A DNA stretch of 64,000 bases from assembly GCA_963718375.1 (NCBI GenBank), contig CAVQZD010000002.1:1-64000 (forward strand). Reading direction: 5' to 3'. The DNA comes from RBG-16-64-13 sp963718375 (GTDB lineage: Bacteria > Actinomycetota > Thermoleophilia > RBG-16-64-13). The notes under the pieces are model-generated. The model was not told the DNA's origin, ran no database searches, and worked only from the letters and a program-made list of their open reading frames with translations. The position numbers and the translations under genes are program-made. This document shows positions 52,191 through 61,494 of the stretch, in pieces (position 1 is the stretch's first letter; every line of letters begins with the position of its first letter).

Positions 52191-53464
52191 TGGCCGAAGT
52201 CGTAGGGGTAGTCTTTTCCGGCGGACCGAAGGTGTATCACTTCGATCCTGCCGGTCTCGCGTTGGCGGAGGGGGACCGCGTGGTGGTGCAGACCGCCACC
52301 GGACCTGAGATCGGCGAAGTCGTCGAAGCGCCCCATGAAGTAGATGATTCGGATATCGCTGCGGCGCTGAAGAAGGTCCAGCGCATCGCTACGGACAAGG
52401 ATCTCGAGACGCAGGCCGCTTCGGAGAGCCTGCGTCGCGAGGCTATGGCCACGTGCAGAGAGATGATCCGCAGCCATGGTCTCGACATGAAGCTGGTCGG
52501 TGCCGAGATCGGTCTTGGTGGCGAGAAGATAACCTTCAGCTTCTTCTCTGAGGAGCGGGTGGATTTTCGCACACTGGTGGCGGACCTGTCCCAGGCACTG
52601 GAGACGCGCATCGAGCTCAGACAGGTGGGCGCGCGCGAAGAGGCGCGTATGGTCGGCGGTCTGGGTCCCTGCGGTCGCGCTCTGTGTTGCACGGTGTTCC
52701 CGGGTGATGATGATCCGGTCTCTATCCGCATGGCCAAAGAGCAGAATCTACCGCTCAACCCGACCAAGATCTCCGGTCTATGTGGTCGTCTGATGTGCTG
52801 TCTCAAGTATGAGCAGGACCAGTACGTCTGCTTCCGCAAGGAGTCACCCGCCAAAGGCACGCGCGTGTGCACCCCGGAGGGCGACGGAGTGGTGTCAGGC
52901 TATATGCTGACCAAAGAATCAGTGGCCGTGAAGATGGAAGATGGCTCGCATGGAGAAGTGCGCTTGTGCCAGTGTGAGTGCCAGGCGGACGGATCTCTGC
53001 TCTTCACCCCCGAGGAGAAACCGCCGGCACCGTCCCCTTGGGATCTTCCCCCAGGTCTAGGAAGGTCCATGGTGGGAGAGGGTCCTGATTTCTCGCAGCC
53101 CGCGTCTGACGCCGGTGCCGGTGCTGGTGAGGGTGGCGAGTCTACGCAGGGCAAGAGTGAGGGCTCTCGCCCCGGTCGTTCGCGTAGATCGCGAAGCAGG
53201 CGCCGGGGTCGCGGCCGCGGACCGGACCAGGGTCAGCCGGCCGGCGAGGGCGCTGCAGTCGCATCGGGCGGCCAGCAGACAGGCTCTCGTCCGCCCGGAG
53301 AACGAACGGGCGGTGGGCAAGCCCCGAGCCAGGGGACTAGCGGCCAAGGAGGCGCGTCCAAGCGACCGCGTCGCCGGCGCAGACCACGAAAGCCCGGCTC
53401 GGGCGGCGCGCCTGGGGCACCCGGGAACGGCGGCGGCAATGGGGGCGGTGGCTCCGGGTCGTAG
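52190..53464 (+). CDS. PSP1 domain protein (RicT/YaaT-like) with Arg/Gly-rich tail
   Basis: A 424-residue protein. Residues 1-270 form the PSP1/RicT core: VVGVVFSGGPKVYHFDP, CREMIRSHGLDMKLVGAEIGLGGEKITFSFFSEERVDFRTLV, and the Cys motifs GPCGRALCC and SGLCGRLMCCLKYEQ (Fe-S or metal ligands in the Ric complex). Residues about 290-424 are low complexity with RSRRSRSRRRGRGRG and RPRRRRRPRKPG, likely RNA-binding and disordered. In Firmicutes the protein affects RNase Y and sporulation. GTG 52190 shares a base with the holB stop. Confidence 0.88.
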   Translation: MAEVVGVVFSGGPKVYHFDPAGLALAEGDRVVVQTATGPEIGEVVEAPHEVDDSDIAAALKKVQRIATDKDLETQAASESLRREAMATCREMIRSHGLDMKLVGAEIGLGGEKITFSFFSEERVDFRTLVADLSQALETRIELRQVGAREEARMVGGLGPCGRALCCTVFPGDDDPVSIRMAKEQNLPLNPTKISGLCGRLMCCLKYEQDQYVCFRKESPAKGTRVCTPEGDGVVSGYMLTKESVAVKMEDGSHGEVRLCQCECQADGSLLFTPEEKPPAPSPWDLPPGLGRSMVGEGPDFSQPASDAGAGAGEGGESTQGKSEGSRPGRSRRSRSRRRGRGRGPDQGQPAGEGAAVASGGQQTGSRPPGERTGGGQAPSQGTSGQGGASKRPRRRRRPRKPGSGGAPGAPGNGGGNGGGGSGS

Positions 53465-53576
53465 GGATGCGCGGCGACGTCGGGCTTGTCAGCTACGCAG
53501 CGGCAGCTTCTAAACTAAGGCGCTCGCGGAGCGCGGCGCCTGGCTCGGTATCCAGCGCGACACACTTCTTCTTCGG

Positions 53577-53649
53577 GCCAGCGTAGCTCAGATGGTAGAG
53601 CAGCTCACTCGTAATGAGCAGGTCTGGGGTTCGATTCCCCACGCTGGCT
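53577..53649 (+). tRNA. tRNA-Thr(CGT)
   Basis: A canonical 73-base tRNA. Acceptor GCCAGCG (53577-53583) pairs with CGCTGGC (53642-53648), discriminator T at 53649; D-arm GCTC...GAGC; anticodon stem GCTCA/TGAGC around loop CTCGTAA, giving anticodon CGT; T-arm TGGGG-TTCGATT-CCCCA. CCA is not encoded. Its place after topA-tmk-holB is as in many actinobacteria. Confidence 0.95.
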
Positions 53650-53729
53650 TACCCGGAAGAAGAGTCCGACCCCGCATCATCCTTGTCGATAAAGGGAACA
53701 ATCAACCATCACGATCGAAAGGAGCAGTT

Positions 53730-54236
53730 GTGGGAGCGAATGAGTTCGGGATCATCTACGGGGCGGCCTACGGGTCGCTGGCAGACGCCACAGCGGATTA
53801 CGAAGGCATCAAAGAGCTGCACAAGGAGAAGTGGATCGGCAAGTATGAGTCCGCCCTCTTCACCAAGAACGAGGATGGGTCCGTCAAGATCCACGACACC
53901 GACGCCACCTCTCGCGGGAAGGGCCTGAAGATAGGCGCGGCCGCTGGGGCGGCCATCGGCCTCATCTTCCCCGTTACCCTCCTAGCGGGCGCCTTGGTCG
54001 GCGGAGGTGCCGGCCTACTCGGGGGTCATCTCTCGAAGGGTCTGAAGCGCGACGACATCAAGGAACTCGGCGACACGCTCGACACGGGAGAAGCCGGGAT
54101 CATCCTGGTGGCGATCGTCACCCCCGATGAGGGGATCGACCGCTTCCTCAAGCGGGCCGCCAAGGTCATGAAGAAGCAGGTGGACGAGGACGCCGAAGAG
54201 CTCAAGAAGGCCATCGACGAAGCGCTCGTAGACTGA
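53730..54236 (+). CDS. DUF1269 family protein with glycine-zipper segment
   Basis: A 168-residue protein. The N-terminal half is a ferredoxin-like-fold-type domain (FGIIYGAAYGSLADATADYEGIKELHKEKWIGKYESALFTK), then a Gly/Ala-rich membrane-compatible segment (about residues 68-98), then an acidic helical end. DUF1269 proteins are thought to be membrane-associated; role unknown. GTG 53730 has AAAGGAG upstream. A strong hairpin follows. Confidence 0.82.
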   Translation: MGANEFGIIYGAAYGSLADATADYEGIKELHKEKWIGKYESALFTKNEDGSVKIHDTDATSRGKGLKIGAAAGAAIGLIFPVTLLAGALVGGGAGLLGGHLSKGLKRDDIKELGDTLDTGEAGIILVAIVTPDEGIDRFLKRAAKVMKKQVDEDAEELKKAIDEALVD

Positions 54237-54248
54237 GTCTGCCAGTGT

Positions 54249-54280
54249 GGGGCGCACCGGCCGCACGGCCGGTGCGCCCC
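54249..54280 (+). terminator. rho-independent-like hairpin after DUF1269 gene
   Basis: GGGGCGCACCGGCC (54249-54262) and its perfect complement at 54267-54280 with a GCAC loop make a 14-bp G+C-rich stem, 13 bases past the stop. A U-tract is lacking (AGTTCG follows), as is often the case in actinobacteria. Confidence 0.8.
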
Positions 54281-54459
54281 AGTTCGTGTGCCCCCGAAAT
54301 GTCGATGACGTCCTGTCCTCCTGCTAGTGCGACCGCAACCCGGGGGTCAACAAGTCTGATATCGTCAGTCGGAGGGCTCGGACCGTCGCCGGCTGACGGA
54401 CGGGCAACCCGGGGTTGGTATCGCCGGGGTCACTTGCGATGTTTGGAGGAGGTCGGCGT

Positions 54460-54944
54460 ATGCCAGAGGAGAAACAGGTCGCAGACGCACCGCAGGCGAA
54501 CGAAGCGGCGGCGCGACCGGCCAAGCGACGGCGCCGAATGTCTGCGCCCCTGGTCGTGGCGGCACTCATCATGTTCCTGGCGATGGCCTCCTACTTCGCC
54601 AACGGCGTGTCTCTGCTCCTCGAACTGGACGTCTTCACGCGCGGGCTCGGGAACGCTTCGGTGGCGGCGGGCGCGCTCACGCCCGAAGGGCAGCGTCTGG
54701 TCCTCGGCGGTGTGTATCTCTTCTTCGGTGCGCTTGCCCTGATCTTCCTGATCGGCTTCCTGCTGAGACGCAGAGTGGGCCTGGGTCGCCACCATGACCT
54801 GGACTGCGTTATCGCTCATCGTCGGACTGGTCGCCTACTTCAGCGGACAGCCCAAGTACTCTGAGCATGCTGGCGGGTGTGGTGCTACTACTCGTGCTCA
54901 ACCAGACGTCGGTCCACCAGGAATTCCAAGTGGAAGCGCGGTGA
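54460..54944 (+). CDS. small membrane protein, two frameshifts
   Basis: A reconstructed protein of about 160 residues with a basic N-terminus (KRRRRMSAPLVV) and four hydrophobic segments. First part is normal to LIFLIGFLLRRR (near 54775); after an indel the chain continues as WAWVATMTWTALSLIVGLVAYFSGQPKY, and after a second near 54860 as LSMLAGVVLLLVLNQTSVHQEFQVEAR to TGA 54942-54944. GGAGGAGG precedes ATG 54460. Function unknown. Confidence 0.6.
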
Positions 54945-54951
54945 TGCGGGC

Positions 54952-56820
54952 ATGAGCAAGAACTCACACACCTCGAGCCGGCGGCGGCCACCGAGACGTT
55001 GTCGGCGTCCCGCGACGCCGGAGATCTCGAGCTACTCCGGAGGTTCGAACCTGTCGTTCGCTTCACGCAAGGGCGAGCAGTTCTTCCCGACGGACGTCGA
55101 GCGATATGTCTCTCAGGCCAGCCTCTGGGCCCACTATCCCGACGGACGAGAGGAGAGACTGATAGACGAGGGGGACCTCGACGTCGACGCATTGGTCGAG
55201 CCGAGGGAATACCCGTTCGGGACTATTGAGTATCTCCGTTTCAACGAGGCGCTGGGGCTGGCCGAGAGCGCCCGGGTGCTCAGCGAAGTGGCGCGCGAGC
55301 GCCGCGAGAGCGGGAACGTGTTCCGGCCGGGAAGAGGGAGACTTGCGCGAGGTGGCTTTCTGCCCCGGGTGGTCGACGCGCTCTTCTCGGTATCGTTCTT
55401 CTTTCGCGGTAAGGTGTCGCCGGTGACCGCCGCAGCGGCGGAGTTGGACTACAACCGGGCTCTCCGCGAGGATGAGAAGTACGTCTACTACGGGCGGGTG
55501 GTCCGCCAAGGTGGCTGGACGGTCCTTCAATACTGGTTCTTCTACTACTACAACAGCTGGCGTTCCGGGTTCCACGGCGTCAACGATCACGAATCGGATT
55601 GGGAGAATATCGTCGTCTACCTGTATGAGCAGGATGGACGGCTCTATCCGGAGTGGGCCGCATACGCCTCGCACGACTTCCACGGTGTCGACTTGCGCAG
55701 GCGCTGGGACGACCGCGGGGAGCTCGATCTCGTGGACGGTCACCCCGTAGTGTGGGCGGGTGCCGGATCCCACGCCTCCTACTTCCGCCAGGGTGAGTAC
55801 CAATCTCCGGTGCCTCTGCCGGTGCCCAAATGGATGGGCACTGTCGCTCGCGGCCTCAGTTCGTTCTGGACTCGCACCCTTGGCCAAGCGGGCAGGACCC
55901 GAGACCCATTCCGGATCCCCTTCGTCGATTTCGCCAGGGGTGACGGGAAGAGCATCGGCCCAGCGCAGCCGTACCAGTGGGACGCGGTGGTCGTCGACGA
56001 ATCGACGCCGTGGGTCAGCAAGTATCGCGGGCTGTGGGGTCTCTATGCACACGACCCGATCTCCGGCGAGAACGCTCCCGCGGGTCCCATGTACAACCGG
56101 GGGGGATCTCCTAGGCAGAGCTGGTACGACCCCTTGCGCTTCGCCGGTCTGGATACCGAGCCACCGCCACCCCACGCCGTCGATCTGTTGTCTGAGGATT
56201 GCTCCCGCATCCAAACGAGGCAGGAGGAATTGCAGAAGTCGATCACCCTGAAGAGTGTCGAACTCCAGTCCCTCGGCGTCGAGATGAACGGTATGGAAGG
56301 CAACCCTCATCTGGTCGACCGGCACGTGGCGCTCGCGCAGAAAGCGGCCGTCCTTCGTGAGGAGCTGAGTGGCCTTAGGCGTGAGTCCTCCGAGAACGAG
56401 GCGATACTGGGCGCGCTTCGGCACAGGTTGGCTCTGCTCAAGGCGGGAGACAAGCCCGATCCGCGCTCACACATCAAGAAGCTGGGCCAGCCGGTGGCTC
56501 AGAAGGACGTGCGGTTCAACCGGGCGGCCGAGGCCTGGGGGGCGATCAGCCTCAGCGTCATCCTGCTAGGGCTCGTGACGGTACTCGTACTTGCGCGCGG
56601 TTACGTGTGGATGGCGCTGACTCTGATGGCGGTCGCGTTTGTCGTCATAGAGTCCATCCTCCGGGGAGAGTATGCCCGGACGATCACAGGCATCGCGTCG
56701 GTCCTTGCAGTCGTCACCACGATTCTTCTCATAGGTCACTTCTGGCTGTGGATAATCGTGGTAGCGCTAGCGTCGCTGGCAGTGTTCCTGATGGTGCAGA
56801 AACTGCGCGAAATCCGGTAA
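54952..56820 (+). CDS. Vps62-like domain membrane protein, N-terminal frameshifts
   Basis: About 620 residues. The N-terminal two-thirds have the Vps62/DUF946-type pattern: RFEPVVRFTQG-EQFFPTDVERYV (split by an indel near 55068, with a second near 54975), WTVLQYWFFYYYNSW, HESDWENIVVYL, and WAGAGSHASYFRQGEY. A coiled coil (about 435-530; LQKSITLKSVELQSLGVEM) and four hydrophobic segments (about 540-620) follow. Family function is unknown. It ends one base into the SulP start (TAATG), so they are co-translated. Confidence 0.7.
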   Translation: MSKNSHTSSRRRPPRRCRRPATPEISSYSGGSNLSFASRKGEQFFPTDVERYVSQASLWAHYPDGREERLIDEGDLDVDALVEPREYPFGTIEYLRFNEALGLAESARVLSEVARERRESGNVFRPGRGRLARGGFLPRVVDALFSVSFFFRGKVSPVTAAAAELDYNRALREDEKYVYYGRVVRQGGWTVLQYWFFYYYNSWRSGFHGVNDHESDWENIVVYLYEQDGRLYPEWAAYASHDFHGVDLRRRWDDRGELDLVDGHPVVWAGAGSHASYFRQGEYQSPVPLPVPKWMGTVARGLSSFWTRTLGQAGRTRDPFRIPFVDFARGDGKSIGPAQPYQWDAVVVDESTPWVSKYRGLWGLYAHDPISGENAPAGPMYNRGGSPRQSWYDPLRFAGLDTEPPPPHAVDLLSEDCSRIQTRQEELQKSITLKSVELQSLGVEMNGMEGNPHLVDRHVALAQKAAVLREELSGLRRESSENEAILGALRHRLALLKAGDKPDPRSHIKKLGQPVAQKDVRFNRAAEAWGAISLSVILLGLVTVLVLARGYVWMALTLMAVAFVVIESILRGEYARTITGIASVLAVVTTILLIGHFWLWIIVVALASLAVFLMVQKLREIR

Positions 56821-58502
56821 TGAGCTGGCTGAGACGCCTGAGACTCGACCGCAGAAATGTGGGCCCGGACCTGAGCTCCGGACTTGTACTCGGCGTGGTG
56901 AGTGTGCCGGATGCCCTTGCCGCCGGAGTGCTCGCGGGAGTCAATCCTCTCTATGCGCTCTACGCAGTCATGTTGTCCACCCCGGTGGGGGCGTTCTTCG
57001 CCAGCTCGGCATTCTTGAGCGTGCAGACCACGAGCGCCATGGCGTTGGTGGTCGCCAGCGTCCCCGAGGTCTCTGGGGCCGAGGTCAATCCTCGGGCTGT
57101 CTTCACGCTCGCCATCCTGACCGGGGTATTCATGCTGATCGCTGGGTTTCTCAAGCTGGGCCAGCTCATGCGTTTTGTGTCAAATTCGGTGATGGTGGGG
57201 TTCATGAACGGGGTGGCCCTTCTGATCATCCTCGGCCAGTTGAAGGACTTCACCGGGTACGCAAGCGAGTTCAGCAACAGGGTGGTGCGGGCCGTCGACC
57301 TTCTGTTCAACCTCGACCAGGTAGATCTGCCTACCGTCGCAGTGGGACTGACCGCGGTGATGCTGATAGTGGTCCTGGAGGAGACACGGCTTCGCCAGCT
57401 AGGTATGGTGGTGGCGATCATCGCGGCATCGCTGCTCCCAAGTCTCTTTGGATGGGGTTCGGTGGCTCTGGTGTCCGATATCGCTGCGATCGAGGGCGGT
57501 TTTCCCAAGCCTGTCCTTCCGGACTTCTTGACGGTGCCCATGCTGATCGTGCCCGCCCTCTCTCTGGCTGCGATCGGCCTGATCCAAGGAGCGGGGGTAA
57601 GCCAGGCATATGTGAACCCGGATGGCCGATACCCTAATGCTTCACGGGACTTCATCGGCCAGGGCGCGGCCAACGTAGCCGCAGGCCTCTTCCGGGGTAT
57701 GCCGGTCGGCGGCTCGGTCTCCGCGACCGCACTCATAGTCAACAGTGGGGCCCGGACCCGGCTGGCGAACATATTCGCGGGTGTAGTGATCGCCGTCATC
57801 ACGTTGCTCTTCGCCGGAGCAGTGGGCAGGCTCGCCATGCCGGCCCTGGCCGGCCTGTTGATCGTGATCGGTTTTCGTACGATCAAGCCGGCCAACGTGC
57901 TGTCGGTGTGGCGCACGGGCAACATCCAGCGCGTCGTCATGGTGATGACCCTCGGCCTGGTCCTGATGATCCCGCTGCAATACGCGGTCTTGGCCGGCGT
58001 GGCTCTCTCCATCCTGCTCTATACCGTGAGGCAATCAAACCGGATAGTGGTGAAAGAGTGGAAGCTCGAGGAGGGCAGTCTGCCGCTCGAGCAAGACGCG
58101 CCCACGAGCGTCCTTCCGGAAAGCATCACCGTGCTCGTGCCCTACGGAAGCCTCTTCTACGCCGCCGCCCCCGTGCTCGAAGACAAATTGCCGGCCATCG
58201 ATGACAAGACTAGAAACGCCGTTGTCATCCTCAGCCTGCGCGGGCGGAGCGAACTGGGCAGCACCTTCATGAAGATGCTGGAACGGTATGCGGCTGACCT
58301 CAAGGAACACGACAGCCTGCTCATGCTGGCCGAGGTCGACTCGTCGATCAGGGAGCAACTGGCCCGCGCCGGGATGGTCGACTCTGTCTCCCATCGAAAC
58401 ATCTTCACGAAGACCGGCAAGGTGGGGGAGTCCCTCTACGACGCTCATGCAGCAGCCAAGGACTGGATGGCGCAGCGCAAGACCGGCGACGGGGTGGCCT
58501 AA
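56820..58502 (+). CDS. SulP family anion transporter with STAS domain
   Basis: A 560-residue permease. SulP motifs: PDLSSGLVLGVVSVPDALAAGVLAGVNPLYALYA at the N-terminus, about 11-13 helices, GVSQAYVNPDGRYPNASRDFIGQGAANVAAGLFRGMPVGGSVSATAL (the conserved SulP signature) and a C-terminal STAS domain (about 435-545). It probably carries sulfate, bicarbonate or another anion; the nearby sulfatase suggests sulfate but this is a loose link. The ATG overlaps the upstream stop. Confidence 0.88.
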   Translation: MSWLRRLRLDRRNVGPDLSSGLVLGVVSVPDALAAGVLAGVNPLYALYAVMLSTPVGAFFASSAFLSVQTTSAMALVVASVPEVSGAEVNPRAVFTLAILTGVFMLIAGFLKLGQLMRFVSNSVMVGFMNGVALLIILGQLKDFTGYASEFSNRVVRAVDLLFNLDQVDLPTVAVGLTAVMLIVVLEETRLRQLGMVVAIIAASLLPSLFGWGSVALVSDIAAIEGGFPKPVLPDFLTVPMLIVPALSLAAIGLIQGAGVSQAYVNPDGRYPNASRDFIGQGAANVAAGLFRGMPVGGSVSATALIVNSGARTRLANIFAGVVIAVITLLFAGAVGRLAMPALAGLLIVIGFRTIKPANVLSVWRTGNIQRVVMVMTLGLVLMIPLQYAVLAGVALSILLYTVRQSNRIVVKEWKLEEGSLPLEQDAPTSVLPESITVLVPYGSLFYAAAPVLEDKLPAIDDKTRNAVVILSLRGRSELGSTFMKMLERYAADLKEHDSLLMLAEVDSSIREQLARAGMVDSVSHRNIFTKTGKVGESLYDAHAAAKDWMAQRKTGDGVA

Positions 58503-58520
58503 GTCGACCGGCTCTAGCCG

Positions 58521-58556
58521 GGGCCGACTCGGGTCCCGCGGGACCCGAGTCGGCCC
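58521..58556. terminator. 36-bp perfect palindrome, bidirectional terminator
   Basis: GGGCCGACTCGGGTCCCG and its exact reverse complement form a stem of up to 18 bp with almost no loop between converging SulP (+) and sulfatase (-) genes. It would fold in either transcript. No U-tract. Position and symmetry make termination the simplest explanation. Confidence 0.75.
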
Positions 58557-58565
58557 GACCTCGCT

Positions 58566-60047
58566 CTAGTGCATGGCCGCTCCCGAGGCATCTTGCAGCG
58601 TCTCCAGGATGCGGTCGAGGTTGAACGAAGCCGGCTTCTGCCGCGGTGGGAAATCCTTGAAAGACTGTATCTGCTGAGCCACGAGCGCCTGGGCTCCGTA
58701 GAGGAGATAGGCGTGGTCGATCATCCAGTCGTAATAAGTATTGGAGTTCTCGTCCGCACGCTCAAAGGGATCGCGACGCAGATGGAACATCTTGGGGATC
58801 CTCAGCGGGACGAAGGGCTCAGACCAACACGCGAGCTGCTTGGCGCGTTGCTCCATGAACACGAGCTTCCAGTCGTTGTGCCGCACGGCCACGAGTTGGC
58901 CGTCGTCGCTCAGGTAGAAGAAGGACTGCCGGGGGCTCTTATCGACCTCCCCTGTGAGGTAGGGCAGCATGTTCAGGCCGTCGATGTGCGCCTTGAAGGA
59001 CTTGTCGCCGGCCTGATGCCCCTCCAGGACCTTGGTGCGGATGTCTGGCTCTCCGGCGGCCGCAAGTAGTGTGGGCAGCCAGTCCTGATGACACACGATG
59101 TCGTTGAGCGTCTTGCCCGCCGCGAACCTGCCGGGCCAGCGGACGAACGCCGGCACCCGCCAGCCGCCTTCCCAGTTGGTGTTCTTTTCGCTCCGGAACG
59201 GAGTGATAGCGCCGTCGGGCCAGGTATTGAAGTGGGGACCGTTGTCCGTCGAGTACATGACGATGGTGTTGTCGGCGATACCCAATTCGTCGAGCTTGTC
59301 CAGCATCTGGCCGACCAGTTCGTCATGCGCCACCATCACGTCGTTGTAGGGGCCCTGTCCGCTCTTGCCCAGGTGCTTCTCTGCAGGATGCGTCCGGAAA
59401 TGCATGGCGGTGGAGTTCCACCACAGGAAGAACGGCTTGCCTGACTTGCTGGCCTCGTCCATGAAGCCGAGGGCGTGCTCCGTGATCTCCTCGTCGATGG
59501 TCTCCATGCGCTTCTTGGTGAGCGCCCCGGTGTCTTCTATCCGCCCGTCGGCGTAGCTGTGGATCACGCCACGCGGGCCGAAACGCGCACGAAACGCCGG
59601 ATCCTTCGGATAGTCGGGGCTCTCCGGCTCCTCCTCGGCGTTCAGGTGGTAGAGGCTGCCGAAAAACTCGTCGAAACCGTGATTGGTGGGTAGGAACTCG
59701 TCTTTGTCTCCCAGGTGGTTCTTGCCGAACTGACCCGTGACGTAGCCGAGAGGCTTCAGGAGCTCGGCGATGGTCGGGTCCTCGGGGCTCAGGCCGGTAT
59801 CTGCCCCCGGCATCCCGACCTTGGTGAGGCCGGTGCGAATAGGGTTCTGGCCGGTGATGAACGCGGACCGGCCTGCCGTACAGCTCTGCTGACCGTAGTA
59901 GTCGCTGAAGGCCAGACCCTCCTCGGCCACTCGATCGATGTTGGGGGTCCTGTAACCCATCTGCCCCCGGTTGTTGTAGCTGATGTTCCACCAGCCGATG
60001 TCATCCCCCCACAGGATGAGGATGTTGGGTTGAGCCTTCGTGGCCAT
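58566..60047 (-). CDS. Cys-type arylsulfatase
   Basis: A 493-residue sulfatase. N-terminal metal residues D15/D16 (ILWGDDIGW), the formylglycine site C56-T-A-G-R60 in QQSCTAGRSAFITGQ, GKNHLGDKDEFLPTNHGF, and YSTDNGPHFNTWPDG (Ca ligands) are intact. Motif CxAxR replaces the commoner CxPxR; Cys means it needs a maturase. No signal peptide is visible, so it may act in the cytoplasm. Substrate unknown. Its maturase is likely the radical SAM protein at 62883. Confidence 0.92.
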   Translation of the reverse strand: MATKAQPNILILWGDDIGWWNISYNNRGQMGYRTPNIDRVAEEGLAFSDYYGQQSCTAGRSAFITGQNPIRTGLTKVGMPGADTGLSPEDPTIAELLKPLGYVTGQFGKNHLGDKDEFLPTNHGFDEFFGSLYHLNAEEEPESPDYPKDPAFRARFGPRGVIHSYADGRIEDTGALTKKRMETIDEEITEHALGFMDEASKSGKPFFLWWNSTAMHFRTHPAEKHLGKSGQGPYNDVMVAHDELVGQMLDKLDELGIADNTIVMYSTDNGPHFNTWPDGAITPFRSEKNTNWEGGWRVPAFVRWPGRFAAGKTLNDIVCHQDWLPTLLAAAGEPDIRTKVLEGHQAGDKSFKAHIDGLNMLPYLTGEVDKSPRQSFFYLSDDGQLVAVRHNDWKLVFMEQRAKQLACWSEPFVPLRIPKMFHLRRDPFERADENSNTYYDWMIDHAYLLYGAQALVAQQIQSFKDFPPRQKPASFNLDRILETLQDASGAAMH

Positions 60048-60241
60048 CCAGGCCTCCTCGTTCGTCTGCCAACGGCGGATCGGCAGGCGGGTTGTTGTTG
60101 CGCCTCGACGACATTGATATCAGCCACCGAGGACAGAAGCAAGCCCTCCCTCGCGGCCCGAAAGACAGGCGGGCTAGGCAGGTATGGGGGCCGGCGCGAC
60201 GTACTTGTAGCATGACCATCACGACATGTCGGGGAGCGCCG

Positions 60242-61433
60242 ATGAGCGAGGACGAGAAACGATCTACCGAGGCCGTGACGGCGGAGGGCAGCCACGAGCC
60301 CCATGCGGAGCCCGATGCATCGGCCGCCCATCTGGATGAGCCACCTGACAGAAGCCGCTTGATTGACCTGGGTGGGAGACTGCGGAGTCGTCCCAATGGT
60401 CTGCTCTTTGGACTAGCCTGCGTGACCATCGTCCTCTACGGCATGAGGCATTCCCGCGCCATCCTTGCGCCCATCTTCCTGGCCATGTTCATCGTCATGG
60501 CCCTCAGCCCCATAATGCAGTGGCTCAGACGAAAGGGCATGCCTCCGTGGGCGGCCCTGCTCGTTGTCCTCGCAGGGTTTCTCGTCGTTGCAGCAGGTTT
60601 CATTGCGATCGTTGCGACGTCCCTGGGGCAGATCAGCTCCAGGATCCCGGTCTACCAGCAGGGGCTGAGCCGCGTTACTTCAACAGTGCAGGTCTGGTTC
60701 GCGGGGCACGACATAGACATAAGCGGCGTCACGGGCAACATCCTGAGGCCGGACAAGATCATCGGCTGGGTGAACTCTTCGGTCCGGATGTTCATCTCTC
60801 TGCTCTCCAGTGCGTTCCTTGTGGCCCTGATCGTCGTCTTCATGATCGCTGAGGTGTATTCATTCCCCCGCAAGCTGCATGAAGATCTGCTTCTCGGCCC
60901 CAGACTCGGACGTGCGTTCGACACCTTCGGCACGGTGACCCGCACCTTTCTGTTCACTCTAACGTGGCTCAACGCTCTGACCGCGGCGTTGGTGGCGGTG
61001 GTCTACTACGCTTTTGGGGTCGAATTCGCTTTGCTGTGGGCCCTGTTGTTCTTCTTGCTCAGCTTCATCCCCAATATCGGTTTCGTCCTGGCGGTGATAC
61101 CGCCGTTCTTTGTCACTCTGCTCGGGTATCGGTTTCGCTCGGGCCGCGATCGTGGTGGCTGTCGTGACGCTGATCAACGGAGTGGTGAACAACGGCATCT
61201 CCCCGCGGTTCATGGGGCAGCGGACGGGGCTGACCCCTCTCATGGTCTTCTTGGCCGTTGTCTTGTGGGCATGGGTGCTGGGACCTGTGGGAGCTCTCAT
61301 GGCGGTGCCCCTGATGCTCATGGTGAAACTTCTGTTCTTCGAATCGTACGAGAGCACACAGGCCCTCTCCAAATTCATGACCCCGTCCAAGCGAAAGAAG
61401 AAGCGCAAGTCCGCCACCGACGCGGCGGAATAG
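60242..61433 (+). CDS. AI-2E family transporter (copy 1), one frameshift
   Basis: A reconstructed ~397-residue PerM/AI-2E permease with about eight helices. WLRRKGMPPWAALLVVLAGF, WLNALTAALVAVVYYAFGVEFALLWALLFFLLSFIPNIG and, after an indel in 61108-61140, GFARAAIVVAVVTLINGVVNNGISPRFMG and KLLFFESYESTQALSKFM match the paralogue at 61495. GGGGAG precedes ATG 60242. Substrate unknown; the family includes exporters and Na/H antiporters. Confidence 0.85.
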
Positions 61434-61494
61434 ACTCAGTGAGGCGCCCCCGGTTGTCGGCGACGAGTGACCGGATCCGCTGACGAGCGGGTCA

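Noticed and set aside
53465..53576. Search for a further RNA gene between the PSP1 gene and tRNA-Thr
   Set aside because: No cloverleaf or conserved RNA structure was visible; it is probably just spacer and promoter.
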